Positions 61,218-64,000 of a DNA stretch of 64,000 nt are shown here, piece after piece (within the stretch, counting starts at the first letter, position 1; every line of letters begins with the position of its first letter). This stretch comes from Bacillota bacterium (lineage in GTDB: Bacteria > Bacillota > Clostridia > Lachnospirales > Lachnospiraceae). The position numbers and the translations under genes were made by a program. Under the pieces are notes generated by a model. That model was not told the origin of the DNA. It worked only from the letters and a program-made list of their open reading frames with translations, and did not search any database. The stretch lies in NCBI GenBank assembly GCA_023411555.1, contig JAEYOQ010000059.1:62001-126000 (forward strand), in the 5' to 3' direction.

Positions 61218-62993
61218 ATGAAAAAAAGTACTTTGAAACGACTAGTTACCACAATGCTGGCAATCTCATTGGTTGCATCAAGTATGGCTGGGTGCAGTAA
61301 AACAGACAGCACAGACAAAGCCAACAAGAATACTACAACGGATGCAGCAAAAGACGCAGCCACAGGAGACACAGCTTCTGACAAACCGGATACCTGGATT
61401 GCAGATAGAACTATCACGGTTCAGGCATATGTAAGCGATATTTATAACACTTTGCCTGAGGATATTAACAATACCCTCGTGATGCAAGAGCTTACCAAGC
61501 GTACCGGTATCAAGCTTGATATTCAGTTTACACCAGGAGATAGTGATTCTGCTATATTAGCCTCTCAGCTGGCAGCAGGTACAATCCCGGATGTGATTGT
61601 TAATTATTTGAATAACTCAACTAGAAAAGAATTTCCTTTATTGTTAAAGGCAGCTCAAGAGGGTATGTTTGCTGACGTAGCTCCCTACATGAAGGACGCT
61701 AAGGTATACAGCCGTTATTTAGAAGAAGGTTACTTACCGACTGATACCTATAAGAATATTACCTTCCGTGACGAATTCAACGGTGCAGCTTATATCATGC
61801 ACTTATCCATTCCTGCAGTAGATAGAAGTCTTGAATACAACCCTCAGGATGCTTACATTGGTGGTATGTACATACAGAAATCTATCGTTGATGCACTCGG
61901 AATTGACCCAACCAAGATCAATACTCAGGATCAATTTTATGATTTATTAAAAAAGATCAAAGAAGGCGGCTTTAAGGATGATAATGGTAATGACGTATAT
62001 CCTTTAGGACCTAAGTATTGGGGTGGCTCAGCAGATGCTTTGGATTATGTCCTGAGAGAATACAACTGGGGTGTCAGTGATGCTTATAATATTACTGAGG
62101 ATGGAACTATCCTGCATGAAGCTGATACAGATTATGTATATAAGAAGATTAACTTCTTTAGAAAGCTTCTTGATGAAAAATTAGTTAATCCAGAATTCTT
62201 TACTATGGATTCCACTCGTGCTGAGGAAGTATCAAAGACTCATAATTCCGCAATTATTGCCGATGTTCATAATTATGTAGATATCATTTATCAAACAGGT
62301 GATTGGGTACCGCTTGGACCGATCAATGACATTGCTGGAGATACTGCTAATGTTGTAAGTGGTAAAACCGGATATGGCTCATTCGCTATCTCTTCACAGG
62401 CTGAAAATCCGGAAGAAATCTTTAAGTTCTTTGATTACCTTTCAACAAAGGAAGGAAAGCTTCTTTGTGAATATGGTATTGAAGGTGTTACCTATAACAT
62501 GGTTGATGGTAAGCCGGTTATGACAGATGAAGCATTAGAAAAGATTAATGCCGATGACAAGGATTACATGATTAATCAAATTGGTGCAGCTTTTGGTGGT
62601 TCAGGATTACACTTCTTTACCTTTGTGCAGACCAATAATGATCCTGTCGCAGATTTTGGTGAGAGCCGTCCTGGTGCAGCTGCTTCTACTACCTATGCTA
62701 AATCAGTAGAATTAGCAACGAACTATCCACGTACCTTTAAATTAGTTCCGGGTCTTAAGGCCAGTGCTTTCTTATCAGCAGATTCTATGACAGAAGTGAA
62801 GGCTCAGATGTCCTTGTTAAATTATAAGGAAATGTTAGTTCAGGCTATGTATGCAACTAGTGATGCTGAGGTTACTTCAATTGTTGAGTCCTTCCGTGCT
62901 CAGTTAAAGTCAGCAGGAAACGATCAATTCACAGAGTATCTAAAACAGCTTTATACAGAAGATAACGCATCAATTAGCTTTTATACCAAATAG
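61218..62993 (+). CDS. extracellular sugar-binding lipoprotein of the ABC importer
   Basis: The protein has 591 residues. Start is ATG 61218 (MKKSTLKRL) behind AAAAAGGAGG; the longer frame starts inside the preceding gene tail. The lipobox is SMAGC with Cys26, followed by an Asp/Lys/Thr-rich linker. The large two-lobe binding fold has LTKRTGIKLDIQFTPG, AAGTIPDVIVNY, FRDEFNGAAYIM and NPEEIFKFFDYLSTKEGKLL. Size and composition fit oligosaccharide or glycan-fragment receptors of the LplA type. A GC-rich hairpin follows and may favour its mRNA over that of the permease. Confidence 0.9.
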   Translation: MKKSTLKRLVTTMLAISLVASSMAGCSKTDSTDKANKNTTTDAAKDAATGDTASDKPDTWIADRTITVQAYVSDIYNTLPEDINNTLVMQELTKRTGIKLDIQFTPGDSDSAILASQLAAGTIPDVIVNYLNNSTRKEFPLLLKAAQEGMFADVAPYMKDAKVYSRYLEEGYLPTDTYKNITFRDEFNGAAYIMHLSIPAVDRSLEYNPQDAYIGGMYIQKSIVDALGIDPTKINTQDQFYDLLKKIKEGGFKDDNGNDVYPLGPKYWGGSADALDYVLREYNWGVSDAYNITEDGTILHEADTDYVYKKINFFRKLLDEKLVNPEFFTMDSTRAEEVSKTHNSAIIADVHNYVDIIYQTGDWVPLGPINDIAGDTANVVSGKTGYGSFAISSQAENPEEIFKFFDYLSTKEGKLLCEYGIEGVTYNMVDGKPVMTDEALEKINADDKDYMINQIGAAFGGSGLHFFTFVQTNNDPVADFGESRPGAAASTTYAKSVELATNYPRTFKLVPGLKASAFLSADSMTEVKAQMSLLNYKEMLVQAMYATSDAEVTSIVESFRAQLKSAGNDQFTEYLKQLYTEDNASISFYTK

Positions 62994-63010
62994 TTTTAAG
63001 ATAAACTCCT

Positions 63011-63040
63011 TGCCTCTGCTGTCTTCCCGCAGCAGAGGCA
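63011..63040 (+). other. intra-operon hairpin after the binding-protein gene
   Basis: The perfect 11-bp arms TGCCTCTGCTG / CAGCAGAGGCA have an 8-base loop and no T-run. Such hairpins often protect an mRNA 3' end and raise binding-protein levels relative to permease. Confidence 0.6.
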
Positions 63041-63065
63041 TTAAGAAAGGTTAAGGTGGATCTGC

Positions 63066-63995
63066 ATGAAACAGAAAAGTAATACTATGAATTATTCCAA
63101 GGGAAAAATCAAGGCGAGTCTTTCTGAGAATATACTACAAGCTGTAATCTATCTGATACTGATTGCACTTTGCCTTGTGATCATTCTTCCTTGTATTAAT
63201 ATTGTAGCCTTATCCTTTAACGACGGAAAGGATGCTGCAAGGGGAGGAATTTATTTTTGGACGAGAGTGTTTACTTTAGATAATTATAAAGAGGTCTTTG
63301 GTGATGGAAGTATCACAAGAGCATATAAAATAACGATCGCTCGTACCTTTATCGGTACCTTGTTGAGCCTGTTTGTTACTTCTCTGGCGGCGTTTTCCTT
63401 AAAAGATAAGAACCTGCCTTTAAGAAAAATAACCACATTCCTTATTACCTTTACTATGTTATTTAGTGGGGGTACGATACCTACTTATATACAATATAAT
63501 AAGCTAAATCTATTGAATAATTTCTCGGTGTATGTCATACCTGGTTTAGTAAGTGTTACCTATTTATTGATGATGAGATCATTCTTTGAAACAATACCGG
63601 ACAGCTTAGAAGAATCAGCAAAGCTGGATGGTTGTGGATATTTTAAAATATATGGAAATATTATCATGCCTTTGAGTAAACCGGTGCTTGCGGTTGTTGG
63701 TCTGTATACAGCAGTTAACCATTGGAATGATTGGTTTTCGGGAGCCTTCTATATGAATTCGAGCAAACTGTGGCCGGTACAGACTGTCCTACAGCAGATG
63801 CTTCAAAAGTCAATGGCAAATCAACAGGAGATAACTTCTGCGGCACAGGCGATAGCACAAAATGCGAGTAATGTTACCACAGATTCCTTAAAGATGGCTG
63901 CTGTTGTAGTAACCACAGTTCCAATCCTTTGCATCTATCCCTTTGTACAGAAATACTTTGCCAAAGGCGCTATGATTGGGGCAGTGAAAGGTTAA
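63066..63995 (+). CDS. sugar ABC transporter permease (LplC type)
   Basis: The protein has 309 residues, six membrane segments and the EAA loop EESAKLDGCGYFKIYGNIIMPLSKP. It is the partner of the permease at 60206. The N-terminus (1-21) is basic, and a long loop occurs before the last segment (QKSMANQQEITSAAQAIAQN). It is complete, with its stop five bases before the window end. Next genes of the operon, perhaps glycoside hydrolases, should follow outside. Confidence 0.9.
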   Translation: MKQKSNTMNYSKGKIKASLSENILQAVIYLILIALCLVIILPCINIVALSFNDGKDAARGGIYFWTRVFTLDNYKEVFGDGSITRAYKITIARTFIGTLLSLFVTSLAAFSLKDKNLPLRKITTFLITFTMLFSGGTIPTYIQYNKLNLLNNFSVYVIPGLVSVTYLLMMRSFFETIPDSLEESAKLDGCGYFKIYGNIIMPLSKPVLAVVGLYTAVNHWNDWFSGAFYMNSSKLWPVQTVLQQMLQKSMANQQEITSAAQAIAQNASNVTTDSLKMAAVVVTTVPILCIYPFVQKYFAKGAMIGAVKG

Positions 63996-64000
63996 TTCAC

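Overview
The window reads as chromosomal DNA of a low-to-moderate GC, Gram-positive anaerobe of the clostridial type, most likely Lachnospiraceae or a relative. Support: AGGAGG ribosome sites throughout, many lipoprotein signals with an LTAC-type lipobox, S-layer-homology (SLH) surface proteins, a YesM/YesN two-component pair beside an LplB/LplC-type sugar ABC transporter, and a soluble chemosensory operon. No rRNA, tRNA, CRISPR array, insertion sequence or phage gene was seen. Almost all genes lie on the + strand.

Layout. 1-2.4 kb: two paralogous small lipoproteins and hpt. 2.6-6.6 kb: an iron-siderophore ABC importer behind a textbook promoter with a Fur-box-like site. 6.9-8.3 kb: a lipoprotein and a frameshifted lemA. 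8.4-12.2 kb: a large SLH surface protein. 12.4-27.5 kb: the most interesting region, a peptide biosynthesis and export locus. It encodes a STAS anti-sigma-antagonist-like protein, a MATE transporter fused to an RsbW-like domain, a SpoIIE-type phosphatase fused to an RsbW-like domain, a minimal HlyD-like protein, a C39-peptidase ABC exporter, a second NHLM-type ABC exporter, a radical SAM/SPASM maturase, an amino-acid-type ABC system (binding protein fused to permease, plus an ATPase with an RsbW-like tail), and five precursor peptides. The five precursors share a nearly identical 44-residue leader ending in SGG, but their cysteine-rich cores look like zinc ribbons (CxxC...CxxC). 27.5-32.1 kb: a second SLH protein, apparently missing its 5' end. 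32.3-46.5 kb: a chemosensory operon with a duplicated MpsC/DUF2294 protein, CheY, a soluble receptor with two signalling tips, two triple-CheW proteins, CheB, a degenerate receiver, an Hpt-STAS protein, CheR, a two-Hpt CheA and a ParA-type ATPase. 46.6-53.2 kb: a double-flavodoxin protein, a sugar-dehydrogenase-like protein (- strand), a membrane protein, an HD-GYP protein and two paralogous Ig-like surface proteins. 53.4-64 kb: a YesM/YesN sensor-regulator pair, PHP and metallophosphatase-type enzymes, and a complete oligosaccharide-type ABC importer.

How it works together (inference). In the peptide locus, the radical SAM enzyme would modify cysteine-rich precursors, and the C39 exporter would cut after the SGG motif and secrete the cores. 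The STAS, phosphatase and RsbW-like domains suggest control by partner switching of transport or modification, not only of a sigma factor. In the chemosensory operon, lack of any membrane receptor, together with ParA and CheW multidomain proteins, points to a cytoplasmic array that is actively positioned. The YesM/YesN pair probably controls the downstream ABC importer through a shared TTGTCCATTG element.

Two regulatory patterns stand out. A tandem TTTCATG element with an exact 21-bp pitch sits at the same place before three unrelated genes (6.8, 50.0 and 52.2 kb). A phased 11-bp repeat array lies just upstream of the third.
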